Notes: generated by a model from the sequence alone, not told the origin. 35,065 nt of DNA from Myxococcales bacterium (GCA_903642325.1 CAHJWM010000050.1:1-35065); one strand, 5' to 3'; shown: positions 1 through 9,223, counted from the stretch's first letter. Numbers and translations: made by a program.

Positions 1-46
1 GCCCCGATGAGTCGAGCTTGGTTTGCGCTACGAGCGCGCGCCGTAC

Positions 47-1927
47 TCAGTCGAGCGGCTGATCGTCCAAGCTGTTGAGGAACGTGATCACGTCTGCCCG
101 CTCGGCCGCGTTGCCGACGAAAAACGGGTGCGGGGCGTCAGCGGCCCGCTGCTTTGGATCGAGCAGCGCGTCCAAGGAGGCGACCGAGTTGTCGTGCAAG
201 AAAACGGGCTTCCGCTTCAAATCCATCAGCATGGGAAGGGCATCGCCGCGCGGCAGGCCGAGGTTACTAGCTTCCACGATGATCAACTTGTCATCGAAGA
301 TGCCTACCGAATTTCGCACGGGCACGAGCGAAGTGATGGACGGAGCCACCGTGCTGGGCGTCAGCGGACGCTCAGCGAGCGCGTCACCACCATCATAACC
401 GGGCCACAACGTGGGGCGAGCTGGCGCTTTCGAAAACAAGTCGACCGTGCTGTTGAAAGGCACGATGTTCTGCGGGACGAACTTGCTCTGGTCCTCGTTG
501 TGACACGACGTACACTGTTGCCGGAACACGACGCGACCGCGGGCAATCGCATCCGGGTCCGTCTTGTCACCCGCGGGTGCGGGCAATGAGTCGAAGTAAG
601 AGCTCAGGTTCTTCAGCTTCGTCTCGTTGACGCGCATGCCGATGAAAGAGTCCTCATTCTTGGCGCCGGCATCCAGCCCGGTGGTCACCTCCGTGTTGCC
701 TGCGCGCCCCACGAACGGGTAACCGTTGGTCCCACCCTTCGGGACCGTCAGCTCGGCCAAAATCTTCTCGAAGTTGTCGGCGATCTCCACGCCCGCGGCG
801 CCGCCTCGGTCCATGAGGAACTTGCGACCGCCGGCGGTAGTGATGTCGGTTGGATCGAGCAGCGCCGTGTACACGAGATTATTGAAGCTCGGCAGCAGCT
901 TGATCGAACCATCGCTGCCTTCTGGTGCCTGCAAGTCAGCCCTGAACATGGGCGTGATGTGCATGGGAGCGCCGTTGCCGTCGATCGCGTCGTCGAACGA
1001 CCCCACCGGGTAAAGATCCGGATTGTTGAGATACGCGTCCACCTCCACTTCGGTCGCCGCCGCAGAAATGAGGTTCATGCTCACGCCCTTGCGCGAGACC
1101 GACTTGCCCATGTTGGCGACCAGATTCAAAGCCAGCGTGGGGTAGTACGCGCGAGATTGTGCGCCTAACGCAATCGAAGCACCGACGTTCAGGAAATGAT
1201 TGGTCGGGCCGTCCACGCGCTTGCCGATCGTGCCGCCGTTCGGCACGACCAAGACCGAGCCGTCCGTAATGCTGTGACAGAAAGCGCAGGTGATACCCAC
1301 GCTTTCTCCGGCGAAGACGTCGTCGTTATTGATGTCGATTTTGCCATTCAACGGCTTTTGAATATTGCGCGCCGAAATGCCCAAGACCGCGTTCATTTCG
1401 ATCAAAGCGATGGTCGTCGCTGGGTCGTTGAGCAAGGGCGCATTGGCCGGGCTCAGGTCGGTCTTGACCTCAGCCGCCAGCTTGGTCTTCACGTCACCGG
1501 CCGGGATCGCGTCGATGTCTACGCTGAGCCCAGCTTTGAGCGCCATGACGGGCGTGAGGTTCGCGGCCGCGATGCCCTGCGGCAATTGCAGCACCCGCGT
1601 CCAAAAGCCTTCATTGCCGAACGTCTCGAAGCGAAACACATCCTGGCCGGACTTGGCGGTGCCGCGCGGATGGTCGAACATGTTGGTGGTCGCAAACTTA
1701 TCCGTTGGCCCGGCCGAGCCGGGGAGCCCTCCGCCGGCTTCGCCGCCAGCACCCGCGGCCGTCTCGCCCGCGCTTCCGCCGACGTTCGAGCCCGCTGCAC
1801 CGGCCTCGCCGGCTTCGCCGCCTCCGGCCTTGCCGGTGTCCTCGTCCGAACAGGCCGCGGCGATGAGGCCGGTACATACTGCTATCCCCAATGCGATGAT
1901 GCTGCTGTGTCTCTTCGTGACGATCAT
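47..1927 (-). CDS. Di-haem c-type cytochrome lipoprotein, CCP/MauG-like (copy A)
   Basis: The 626-residue protein starts at an ATG with an AGGGA ribosome site five bases upstream. Its signal peptide ends in a lipobox (LIAAAC, Cys26), followed by a Gly/Ala-rich linker to about residue 75. Two CXXCH haem sites are visible, CAFCH at 214-218 and CTSCH at 472-476. Near the C-terminus, PVFLHDNSV followed by SLDALL resembles the substrate-side segment of bacterial di-haem cytochrome c peroxidases. The haems are about 258 residues apart, against roughly 145 in classical CCP, so this is an insertion-rich relative; a RoxA-type oxygenase or another MauG-like oxidase is possible. The protein is probably anchored in the outer membrane or periplasm. 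A paralogue, about 80 % identical over the last 165 residues by eye, lies at 12693-14648. Family call is fairly sure; substrate unknown. Confidence 0.85.
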   Translation of the reverse strand: MIVTKRHSSIIALGIAVCTGLIAAACSDEDTGKAGGGEAGEAGAAGSNVGGSAGETAAGAGGEAGGGLPGSAGPTDKFATTNMFDHPRGTAKSGQDVFRFETFGNEGFWTRVLQLPQGIAAANLTPVMALKAGLSVDIDAIPAGDVKTKLAAEVKTDLSPANAPLLNDPATTIALIEMNAVLGISARNIQKPLNGKIDINNDDVFAGESVGITCAFCHSITDGSVLVVPNGGTIGKRVDGPTNHFLNVGASIALGAQSRAYYPTLALNLVANMGKSVSRKGVSMNLISAAATEVEVDAYLNNPDLYPVGSFDDAIDGNGAPMHITPMFRADLQAPEGSDGSIKLLPSFNNLVYTALLDPTDITTAGGRKFLMDRGGAAGVEIADNFEKILAELTVPKGGTNGYPFVGRAGNTEVTTGLDAGAKNEDSFIGMRVNETKLKNLSSYFDSLPAPAGDKTDPDAIARGRVVFRQQCTSCHNEDQSKFVPQNIVPFNSTVDLFSKAPARPTLWPGYDGGDALAERPLTPSTVAPSITSLVPVRNSVGIFDDKLIIVEASNLGLPRGDALPMLMDLKRKPVFLHDNSVASLDALLDPKQRAADAPHPFFVGNAAERADVITFLNSLDDQPLD

Positions 1928-2771
1928 GTCGTTCCCTGTTGTAAAGCGGTCGGCAAATATAAGCGCTTTTGACGATCCGAGATTTTAGTAAGAGCGCGCG
2001 CTGGCGCCTGATGCACCTTCCGCGCCAATCGAGTGGCAAATTTCAGACCAAAATGCCGAGAACCGCGCGCCACTGCGCTTGGACCTAAGCCCGAGTGTCC
2101 GGGCATAAACAGCGCGATACTGTTCGGCTTTCGTAAAGTAGAGGCTCGCGGGCACGTAACGCTGCAGGCTGCCCCGCACCCCGCTGGAATGCCACGATGC
2201 GACCGATTGCCTCGCCCTAGAGGGCGATGCGTGCGGCTCGAGGGTCATAATTCGATGTTGAAAAATTTCGTGTTTCTTTGAAACCAAATTCTGCGCGGTG
2301 CATACAAGTTTGCCCACCGGGGCCGAGAGTCCTAATCAGCGCGCCTGAGCCACTGGCACCATGTCATTGAGAGTATGGGGAGCTCGCACGCCCATGCTAG
2401 GCCTGAACGGCGTCCGCCACGCGTAGCCCGGCGCCCTGCGCGCCGTGCGTCGCTCTCCGAACACGCTACATCGAGAGTTCAGCGAGCGCTCGCCCGCGCT
2501 CGCGTGCACACGTGCACGTGCTGTGCGAAAAGCCGTTGGCTACGACGGATGATAATGCCGCAATATGATCGCAGCCTGCGAAAAAAGCCAAGGTGCGGCT
2601 GATGACGGCGTATCGCATGCATTCGCCGAGGCGGGCCGCCCGCGAAAGCGCCCTGCCTGGTCAACGTCAAGCCGCCAACTCGGCCTTGAGACGCCCGGTC
2701 CCGATCCAGCGTGCGAGGAGACGCTTGGAGGGTCGCTCGAAATCCGCGTCTATGCAACACTCGTCCGCTCG
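1928..2771. other. Intergenic region, no convincing gene
   Basis: This 844-base gap separates the minus-strand di-haem gene from the plus-strand membrane protein gene, so it should hold two divergent promoters. Short open frames on both strands are Arg/Ala-rich and overlap each other, as expected from chance in GC-rich DNA. An AT-richer patch around 1950-1990 contains TATATT on the minus strand and may be the -10 region of the di-haem gene, but no good -35 is visible. Around 2480-2525 there is GCGAGCG/CGCTCGC inverted symmetry and alternating purine-pyrimidine GTGCAC sequence. No tRNA or riboswitch was recognised. Confidence 0.5.
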
Positions 2772-4283
2772 ATGAAGCCAGACAGAAAACGGCGCGTCAT
2801 GGCGCCGGGCGAAGCCTTGCCGGTGCTATGGGCGCTCGCTTTCGCGGCATTCTTGTTGGGCGCGTTTTTCGCAGTTCCCTACTTGCCGATGGTCGATATG
2901 CCGCAACATGCGGCGCAGATCAGTATTTGGCAACGCCTCGGCAACCTCGGTTTTCCGGAAACGCAACGGTTCGAGCTCAACCTTCGGACTCCCTATTTGG
3001 GCGCTTATGCGCTGGCTCGCGCGCTGTCCGGCCCGCTCGGCGTGATCGCTGGATTGAAGCTCACGGTCTGGCTCTCGATCATCGGGCATTGGGCGGCGTT
3101 CGATTGGTTGGTGCGCTGCACGAAGCACGAGCGTTGGCTCGGCCTGCTGGGTTTACCCATGGGCATGGGCTACGGCTTTTATTACGGCTTCATCAGCTTC
3201 ATCGGCGCGTTGCCGTTCGCGTTGGCGGCGGTGAGCCTGGCGCTCCGTCATCGTGAGGCGCCAACGCTGGCTTCGGGCTCATGGCTCGCGGCGGCGCTCT
3301 CGGCGACGCTTGCCACGCACGGCTTCGCGCTCGGGCTCAGTGTGCTTCTGGTGGCACCGCTCCTGCTGCGGGGGCAAGGCTCCCTGCTTGCGCGCGGAGC
3401 GCCGCTGCTCGCTCCTCTTGCGCTGATGGTGGTTTGGTTGATGCCCGGCTCCTCGGCGCGCGCCATCGGCAGCACGGTTTGGGATCCGCGATTCTGGGAG
3501 CTTGGCTCCGTGCCGTCGCTGCTTCTCGCCGCCTCCGCCGCCGACATTGCGGCGACCGTGCTTGGCCTCATTTTCCTAGGTTTCATCGGTCTATCGCTGG
3601 GCCGGCCGAGCCGGGAGCCCGAGCGCTACCTACCCATTGTCGGGTTGCTGCTCGGCTTTTGCTTGTTCCCGCTGAGCTTTGGCGGCTTCACCCCGTTGCA
3701 TCCGCGCTTTGCCGCGTTCCTGGTGCCCGCGCTGTTGCTCGTGTGCGAGCCGCGTTCCGAGCCGAGCTCGGCGCTCCTTCCGCATTGTCTGGTGGTGGCG
3801 ACCACGGCTTGGCTCGCGATGTTCTCATTTCGTCTGCATGCCTTTGCACGCGAAACGCGACCGCTCCGCGACTTCATTGCGCACGCGCCCGCCGGACTGC
3901 GCATACGGCCCATCGTGTTCGAGCGCAACAGCCTGGTGTTTCCCGGATTGCCGGCCCTGCTCCACCTATCGGCGTATTACGTACCCGAAAAGGCCGGCAC
4001 CCAGGGTTATTCATTCGCGATGTACCCGACGAGCGTCATTCGCTACATCCCGGCCGTGGTGCCGAGTATGGACAATGGTTCGGAATGGCGCCCCGATTGG
4101 TTTTCCGCTGAGGCCGAGCTAGCCGACTACGATTGCTTTTTGGTTCACAGCGTGAACGATCGATCGCTTGGGCTGTTCGGCGCGCACCTTGCTGAAGTCA
4201 GACTGGCGTTTCGAGAAGACGATTGGTGGGCCTATTTCACGAGCGCGGCCGACCGCCAGCCGCGCCTGAGCACCCGACGATGA
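2772..4283 (+). CDS. Polytopic inner-membrane protein, possibly GT-C-fold glycosyltransferase-like
   Basis: From the ATG at 2772 the protein has about 503 residues and around nine to eleven hydrophobic segments, the first right after a short basic start (KPDRKRR). The frame is open further upstream, but that part is Arg-rich and not protein-like, so the later start was chosen; a second ATG at 2799 is also possible. After the first membrane segment comes a loop reading VDMPQHAAQ. An acidic residue in the first periplasmic loop is typical of GT-C glycosyltransferases of the PMT/ArnT type, which suggests but does not prove that fold. A soluble tail of about 130 residues follows the last membrane segment. 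Two methyltransferase genes follow closely, so it may act with them on a lipid-linked or surface glycan. Function uncertain. Confidence 0.75.
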   Translation: MKPDRKRRVMAPGEALPVLWALAFAAFLLGAFFAVPYLPMVDMPQHAAQISIWQRLGNLGFPETQRFELNLRTPYLGAYALARALSGPLGVIAGLKLTVWLSIIGHWAAFDWLVRCTKHERWLGLLGLPMGMGYGFYYGFISFIGALPFALAAVSLALRHREAPTLASGSWLAAALSATLATHGFALGLSVLLVAPLLLRGQGSLLARGAPLLAPLALMVVWLMPGSSARAIGSTVWDPRFWELGSVPSLLLAASAADIAATVLGLIFLGFIGLSLGRPSREPERYLPIVGLLLGFCLFPLSFGGFTPLHPRFAAFLVPALLLVCEPRSEPSSALLPHCLVVATTAWLAMFSFRLHAFARETRPLRDFIAHAPAGLRIRPIVFERNSLVFPGLPALLHLSAYYVPEKAGTQGYSFAMYPTSVIRYIPAVVPSMDNGSEWRPDWFSAEAELADYDCFLVHSVNDRSLGLFGAHLAEVRLAFREDDWWAYFTSAADRQPRLSTRR

Positions 4284-4298
4284 GGCAGACGAGACCGC

Positions 4299-5192
4299 AT
4301 GAACAATCGATGGTCGTCAGTAGCTCCCCGTAGCGATTCGCCGGTGGCCGCCCCGATTTCCGCTGCGCGCCGCGCCAGCGCCTCGTCGGGCCCCGAAATC
4401 ACGCTCCAAGACTTCGAGCGTTATTTCCCGCATACACCGGCCGCGCTGTGCATCAAGGAATGTGCGCGCTTGTCCGTGATGCGTCGCCATCCGTGTCCTG
4501 GGCCGGTGTTGGACGTGGGCTGTGGCGACGGTCTATTCGCGCGCATGGCGTTCGACGACGTGGAAGTGTGGGGCATCGACATCGATGCGGCCGAGGGGCG
4601 CTGGGCGGCAGCGAGCCAAGCGTACGCGCAGGTCATCTTGGGCGATGTCACGCGTGCGGCGCTGCCGGCGGGCTTTTTCGCCACGTGCGTCGCCAATTGC
4701 TCCCTCGAGCACGTGCCGCGCATCGACGTAGCGTTGAAGAATATTTTGCACGCGCTGCGCCCTGGCGGTCTGGTCTACTTGTTCGTGCCGGCCGCCGGTT
4801 GGGCGAGCTACTTGAAGAGCGCGCGCGTGCTGCGTGATTTAGGCGCCGCGCGCCTCAGCACAGGCATCCAAAATGCGATCGATCATCGATTCCGGCACCA
4901 CCACCTGTATGACGCGCCGGGCTGGAGTCGCGTGGTCGAGCAGTCTGGGCTCGAGCTCCTGGCATGCGAACCGGTACTGTCCACGGCCACGACCGTCGCT
5001 TTCGAGGCCTTTTTATTGCCATCGTTAGCGGGCCTTCTGAACAAAAAACTGACCACGCGCTGGACCAATTTCCCGAACGCCCGGCGCCTCTTCGCGCGGC
5101 CCGTATTCGAAGCGGTGAAAGCCATCATGAGTCGCACGTCGGCCGCGCCCACGGCCGAGTTCTTGTTGATCGCGCGCAGACCGGAGGTGTAA
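4299..5192 (+). CDS. Class I SAM-dependent methyltransferase
   Basis: The 297-residue protein shows the methyltransferase motif I LDVGCGDG at 71-78, an acidic motif II (GIDID, near 93), a motif around LEHVPRID and the post-motif LRPGGLVYLFVPAAGW. This matches the Methyltransf_11/23 type of Rossmann-fold enzyme. About 40 N-terminal residues before the fold are Ser/Ala-rich and may be disordered. The C-terminal half has a hydrophobic stretch (FEAFLLPSLAGLL), so the enzyme may touch the membrane or a lipid substrate. It starts 15 bases after the membrane protein gene and ends directly against the next methyltransferase, which supports an operon of three. Substrate unknown; such pairs often modify lipids, quinones or polysaccharide sugars. 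Confidence 0.85.
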   Translation: MNNRWSSVAPRSDSPVAAPISAARRASASSGPEITLQDFERYFPHTPAALCIKECARLSVMRRHPCPGPVLDVGCGDGLFARMAFDDVEVWGIDIDAAEGRWAAASQAYAQVILGDVTRAALPAGFFATCVANCSLEHVPRIDVALKNILHALRPGGLVYLFVPAAGWASYLKSARVLRDLGAARLSTGIQNAIDHRFRHHHLYDAPGWSRVVEQSGLELLACEPVLSTATTVAFEAFLLPSLAGLLNKKLTTRWTNFPNARRLFARPVFEAVKAIMSRTSAAPTAEFLLIARRPEV

Positions 5193-5819
5193 GTGGCAGA
5201 ATCCGTCGACTATTTCACGAACCATCGCTTCAAGCTGCGCTTCCCGTGGAAGCTCTACCATCAGCCGATCGTGCGTGAGCTGAGCCTGGCGCTATCGGCA
5301 TCCAAGGGTGATGACGTGCTCAATCTGGGCTCGGGGCCGTTTTACGAATTGAACGCGCTGCCGCTGCTCGCTAAGCGTTTCACGCTGTGCGACATCGATC
5401 CGCGCGCGCTAGAGGCGGCGCGCAAGCTACACGGCGCAGCGTTAGCCGGCACGGATACGGTACAACCCGGCGCGCCCCTACCGTATCCGGATGCCCGTTT
5501 CGACGCCGTTGTTTCCATGGACGTGGTCGAGCACCTGGTCGACCCGTTGCCGTGGCTCGAGGAAGCGTTGCGGGTCTTGAAGCCGGGCGGCCTCCTGTTT
5601 TTGACGACGCCGAATTATGCGTCGCGGTCGTTGCGCGCGCTCGAAAACACCGTGCTCGAAGCGATCGCCCGGGCGCAAGGCTTCAGTCGCAAAGACCTGC
5701 ACCCAAGCAAGCTGGACGCGCCCGCGCTGCGCTCGCTTCTTCGCCGCGCTGGCGCCCGAAACGCGGTGACTCAGCCCATTTCCTTTGGCTGGGTGCTCGC
5801 GGCCTATGCGTGGCGCTGA
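5193..5819 (+). CDS. Class I SAM-dependent methyltransferase, type 11
   Basis: The gene uses a GTG start immediately after the TAA of the previous gene, with a strong GGAGG ribosome site at 5183-5187 inside that gene's end. The 208-residue protein has motif I as VLNLGSGPF near residue 43, motif II CDIDP, the motif MDVVEHLVDPLPWLEE and the following LKPGGLLFLTTPNY. It lacks any membrane segment and should be cytosolic. The first glycine-rich loop reads NLGSG rather than the more common DVGCG, still compatible with SAM binding. It is different from its upstream neighbour rather than a tandem copy. Substrate unknown. Confidence 0.85.
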   Translation: MAESVDYFTNHRFKLRFPWKLYHQPIVRELSLALSASKGDDVLNLGSGPFYELNALPLLAKRFTLCDIDPRALEAARKLHGAALAGTDTVQPGAPLPYPDARFDAVVSMDVVEHLVDPLPWLEEALRVLKPGGLLFLTTPNYASRSLRALENTVLEAIARAQGFSRKDLHPSKLDAPALRSLLRRAGARNAVTQPISFGWVLAAYAWR

Positions 5820-6134
5820 CCTCGCGGCGCTATCGAGCTCAGCTGCTAAAAAAATTCCCGGATTTCTGATAGATTTGGGCGAGAATCAACAGAGCCTCAT
5901 GAAGACGCGGCGTTGGCGGGAACGACTCCATATCTTCTTCGTTCCAGGTGTCGATGGTCACTCGGCATCCCTCATTGCGTCCCAGCCTTCGGCGCCGCGG
6001 CCGCGCCTGGGCTTTTCTCGATCAAGATTGCCGATCGTGGGAGCTCCATTTACGGGGCGCCCACGTTGTCGGATCGTGCGATGGTGACCGAACCGCCGCG
6101 CCGATCCTCTCTCCGCTCTCCGCCGTACTCGGTC
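5820..6134 (+). other. Intergenic leader upstream of the TPR gene
   Basis: This 315-base stretch lies between the second methyltransferase and the TPR protein. A run of seven A at 5847-5853 precedes a modest AT-rich patch. Frames open here (from ATGs at 5899, 5913 and 6081) code for sequence without recognisable folds. The frame from 5913 runs into the TPR protein but reads like noncoding sequence until a hydrophobic signal begins near 6165. No hairpin with a T-run was found, so the methyltransferase operon may be read through. Confidence 0.4.
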
Positions 6135-7340
6135 ATGCATTTCAAATGGGGCGGGCGTCGTACCTGGTTACTCGTCGCGCCGCTGTTGCTGTTGGGGGTT
6201 GCGGCGGCGGTCACGCTGCTTCGGCCGGCCCCGGCGAACGCTGACGTGTATGTGCCCAAAACCGATGCGGAGGTGCTCGAGACGTTGCCTGGCCCCGTGG
6301 CGAACACTTGGCTGCAAACCGCCGCCCAGGCATCGTCCTCGGCACCCCTCGACGCAGACGCGGCCGTGCTGCGCGCTCGTGCCGAGCTGACGCTTTACCA
6401 GGAGAGCGCCGATCCGCGTTACTTGGGACGCGCGGAAGCGGCCTTGGGCAATTTTTGGGACGAGGCTTCACCGCCTGAGCCCATCCTGGTGCTCCGCGCT
6501 CGCATTCGCCAAAGCAATCACGATTTCCTGGTGGCGCTGGCCGACCTCGACCAGGCGCTGACGCTCAGTCCGAACGACGCTCAGGCCTTGCTGGATCGAG
6601 CCAGCATTCAAACGGTACTGGGGCGCTACGATGCGGCGCGGCGCGATTGCCAGACCCTCGAAACGTTGACCGCGCCGCTTTACGTGGTGGTCTGCCGGGC
6701 GGCGATCGCGGGTGTGACCGGGTCGGCGGCAGCGGCCGCCGCCGAGCTCTCGCAAGTGCTCTCTGCCCCGCGTGTCGAAGTGGAGGACCGCTGCTGGGCC
6801 GAATCACTCCAGGGCGAGCTGGCGACGCGCCTGGGCCAGAGCGCCCAGGCCGAAGCGCATTTTCGTGGCGTACTGGCGGCCTGCCCAAATGATAGCTACG
6901 CGCGCGGCGCACTGGCCGATCTGCTCCTGGACTTGCAGCGGTATCCCGAGCTGATCTCGTTATTGGCCGATTCCACTCGACAGGATGCTTTGCTGCTTCG
7001 CCTGACGATCGCAGAGCGCCAGCTGCGCTCCCCAAACTTCGATTCTCATCTGAAAGATTTGGAGCAGCGTTTCGAGGAAGCGCGCCTGCGCGGAAACCAA
7101 GTTCATCGGCGCGAGGAAGCGCGCTTCGAGCTTTCGTTGAAAGATGCGCCGGCTCGCGCGTTAGCGCTTGCGACCGCCAATTTTCGAGTGCAACGCGAGC
7201 CAGCCGACGTGCGCATTGCCTTGGAGTCGGCGCTCGCCGCTGGCCATCCGGAGAGCGCGCGAGACGTGATTGCCTTCGTGTCGGCTTCCAAGCTGGAAGA
7301 TCCCCACGTGGCCGCGCTCTTGGGGAGGCTTCGGCCGTGA
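6135..7340 (+). CDS. TPR-repeat protein, membrane-anchored or secreted, coupled to HupE
   Basis: From the ATG at 6135 the protein has 401 residues. It starts with a basic segment and a long hydrophobic stretch (LLVAPLLLLGVAAAV), a signal peptide or anchor. The rest is helical, with tetratricopeptide-like units; the clearest are around LVALADLDQALTLSPNDAQAL and a downstream unit around AEAHFRGVLAACPNDSYA. An in-frame ATG at 6081 would add 18 residues. The stop overlaps the start of the next gene as GTGA, so the two are translationally coupled. TPR domains hold protein partners, so this may be a periplasmic scaffold for the HupE-type permease or for the DUF4331 protein encoded nearby. That role is inference. 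Confidence 0.8.
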   Translation: MHFKWGGRRTWLLVAPLLLLGVAAAVTLLRPAPANADVYVPKTDAEVLETLPGPVANTWLQTAAQASSSAPLDADAAVLRARAELTLYQESADPRYLGRAEAALGNFWDEASPPEPILVLRARIRQSNHDFLVALADLDQALTLSPNDAQALLDRASIQTVLGRYDAARRDCQTLETLTAPLYVVVCRAAIAGVTGSAAAAAAELSQVLSAPRVEVEDRCWAESLQGELATRLGQSAQAEAHFRGVLAACPNDSYARGALADLLLDLQRYPELISLLADSTRQDALLLRLTIAERQLRSPNFDSHLKDLEQRFEEARLRGNQVHRREEARFELSLKDAPARALALATANFRVQREPADVRIALESALAAGHPESARDVIAFVSASKLEDPHVAALLGRLRP

Positions 7341-8452
7341 AGCAGGGCGTCGCGGCCCTGGTCTTCGCCTGGGCTTTGTTGTCGAGCTCGCTCGCCAGCG
7401 CTCATAAGCCAAGCGACAGCTACCTGATGCTGCAGAGATCCGCGCGCGGTGCGCACGGTCGTTGGGACATCGCGCTTCGCGATCTGGAAGCCGCCGTGGG
7501 CCTGGATCGAGATCACGACGGCGCGGTCAACTGGGGCGAGCTCAGGGCCCGCTTGCCGGTCGTCACGGCATATGCAGCCGGCCGCTTGAGCGCGCGAACC
7601 TCAGCGGGCCGCTGCGTACTGTCCCTCAGCCCGCAGGGCGTCGTTGCGCACTCGGATGGCAAGTACGTGGCGATGGGGCTCGAGCTCTCCTGTCCGGGCG
7701 ATGCCTCCGCCATCCTAGTGCGCTACGATCTCTTGTTCGACATCGACGCGCAGCATCGCGGTGTGCTGCGCTATTCGGATGGCGACAACATGCAGCCCCT
7801 GGTGTTCAGCAAGGCGCGCCGGGAGCTCGCGCTGTCGCATGTGGCCCCTAGGTTTTTTGCCATCGTTCGCTTGGGAATCGAGCACATTCTCAGCGGTTAC
7901 GATCACTTGTTGTTTTTGACGGCGCTGCTCTTGCCGTCCGTTCTCCGTCGCCGCGATGGCAAGTGGATCCCCGCCGCCGACTTCCGGAGTGTGCTGATGG
8001 ACGTGCTGCGTACGGTCACCGCCTTCACGCTCGCGCACTCGCTGACGCTCGCCCTGTCTGCGGCGCACTGGGTCGTCCTGCCGTCGCGCTTCGTGGAATC
8101 CGCGATCGCGGTTTCCATCATCTTGGCCGCGCTCAATAATCTTTTCCCAGTGCTGGACGCGGACCGCTCGCTTGCGTTTGGCCTTGGCTTGCTTCACGGC
8201 TTTGGCTTCGCGGCCGTGCTGTCCGACGTGGGGCTGTCGGGGCAAAGTTTCGTGCGCACTCTGTTCGGCTTCAACCTGGGCGTCGAGATCGGACAGCTGG
8301 CCGTCGTAGCGTCCATGCTGCCGGTGCTGCACCTGCTCCGGCGTAGCCGCTTTTATCCCACATGGGGCATGCCCACCGCCTCGATCGCAGTGATGCTCGT
8401 GGCTTGCATTTGGTTCGTGGAACGCGCCTTCAATATGAAGATCATCTCTTAA
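7337..8452 (+). CDS. HupE/UreJ-type metal permease with periplasmic EF-hand loop
   Basis: The 371-residue protein starts at a GTG overlapping the upstream TGA. It has a signal peptide (ending near SAHKPSDSYL), an N-terminal extracytoplasmic domain of about 150 residues, and then six or so membrane helices. The membrane part carries the family signatures GIEHILSGYDHLLFL, AHSLTLALS and LHGFGFA, whose His/Asp residues are thought to bind nickel or cobalt in HupE/UreJ proteins. In the N-terminal domain a perfect EF-hand loop occurs at residues 57-68 (D-x-D-x-D-G, hydrophobic at position 8, E at 12), so calcium or another divalent ion may bind there. Together with the coupled TPR gene it forms a two-gene unit upstream of DUF4331. 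Transported metal not proven. Confidence 0.88.
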   Translation: MKQGVAALVFAWALLSSSLASAHKPSDSYLMLQRSARGAHGRWDIALRDLEAAVGLDRDHDGAVNWGELRARLPVVTAYAAGRLSARTSAGRCVLSLSPQGVVAHSDGKYVAMGLELSCPGDASAILVRYDLLFDIDAQHRGVLRYSDGDNMQPLVFSKARRELALSHVAPRFFAIVRLGIEHILSGYDHLLFLTALLLPSVLRRRDGKWIPAADFRSVLMDVLRTVTAFTLAHSLTLALSAAHWVVLPSRFVESAIAVSIILAALNNLFPVLDADRSLAFGLGLLHGFGFAAVLSDVGLSGQSFVRTLFGFNLGVEIGQLAVVASMLPVLHLLRRSRFYPTWGMPTASIAVMLVACIWFVERAFNMKIIS

Positions 8453-8568
8453 GGCCGCGACATGCCAAGTTGCGCGACTCGAGGCGGCCCGGTTAGAACG
8501 TGGATCGTCCGCGACACCGCACCGCGCACTTTGAAGAAGCCGTCGCCCGATGTCGGAGCGCGGGGGGC

Positions 8569-9162
8569 TTATTTCAATTTCGCGAAGCTTTCGAACAGAC
8601 GCGCTTCCGTGGCGTCGGACGCCGGTGTCTTCTGTATCTCGCGCACCGTCAAAGACGTGGCTTGGTTGATTCGGATTTCGCGGTTGGCGAGCACGATCTT
8701 GCGGGACCTCTCCGCGCCGGCCTTGGCCGCGGCTGGATCGATGTACTCGCACAAGCTGATCGCGATGTCGGTTCCCGACATGCCGCCCACGCAGTAACGT
8801 GCGCCGTAGGGCCGCCCCAAGTGCTGACGCACGTCCCCGAGCTCGATACCGTCTTTCTTGAAGGCGGCCAGCGCATCCTCCACCTTGATCGTGCCCGTCG
8901 GGCGCGCGGCTAGCTCGTTCTGGAACATTTCTCCGAAATCCCGGGGATTTCTCGGCAATGCAGCCGTCGGGCTTCGGGCCGAATCGCTCGCGCTCGCCGA
9001 TGCGCTCGGGCCGAGAGCGGCGCTCGCGCTCGTTGCAAGTTTGTTGTTGTCTAAGGTGGAATTCTGCGCTCTGCCGCATGCGGGCAATACGCCACACACC
9101 GCGCCGGCCCCCAAAATCCCGATAAAATGCGCGAATAACTGGCGAGATTTATTATTAAGCAT
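8569..9162 (-). CDS. Small hypothetical lipoprotein
   Basis: The 197-residue protein has a signal peptide and lipobox GVLPAC (Cys29), then an Ala/Ser-rich low-complexity linker to about residue 70. The C-terminal domain of about 125 residues holds a region around DVRQHLGRPYGARYC and a second cysteine in ISLCEYIDP, possibly a disulphide pair. No known domain was recognised. It is transcribed divergently from the DUF4331 gene across a 138-base spacer, which suggests shared regulation. No clear ribosome site precedes the ATG. Its 3' end faces the HupE gene. Confidence 0.7.
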   Translation of the reverse strand: MLNNKSRQLFAHFIGILGAGAVCGVLPACGRAQNSTLDNNKLATSASAALGPSASASASDSARSPTAALPRNPRDFGEMFQNELAARPTGTIKVEDALAAFKKDGIELGDVRQHLGRPYGARYCVGGMSGTDIAISLCEYIDPAAAKAGAERSRKIVLANREIRINQATSLTVREIQKTPASDATEARLFESFAKLK

Positions 9163-9177
9163 AATCGAGTTTTACTT

Positions 9178-9223
9178 TTGACGGCTGGGTTCGGATCGAG
9201 CAATGATTAGAGTACGGTGCTCT
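9178..9223 (+). promoter_or_regulatory. Putative promoter and pseudo-palindromic operator of the DUF4331 gene
   Basis: TTGACG at 9178-9183 resembles a -35 box and AATGAT at 9202-9207 lies 18 bases on as a weak -10. Directly downstream, AGAGTACGGTGCTCT (9209-9223) is a pseudo-palindrome with seven-base arms and one mismatch, a fitting place for a repressor. The spacer serves two divergent genes. Assignment is by eye only. Confidence 0.35.

Noticed and set aside
2330-2370. GAGCCACTGGCACC, reminiscent of a fragment of the cobalamin riboswitch
   Set aside because: The other conserved blocks of the B12 element are absent, and no cobalamin gene follows.
1985-2602. Several open frames on both strands between the first di-haem gene and the membrane protein
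   Set aside because: They overlap each other, are Arg/Pro/Ala-rich, lack ribosome sites and show no recognisable domain; chance frames are common at this GC content.
5913-6134. Longer N-terminus for the TPR protein
   Set aside because: The upstream part is not protein-like and the hydrophobic signal begins only after the ATG at 6135.
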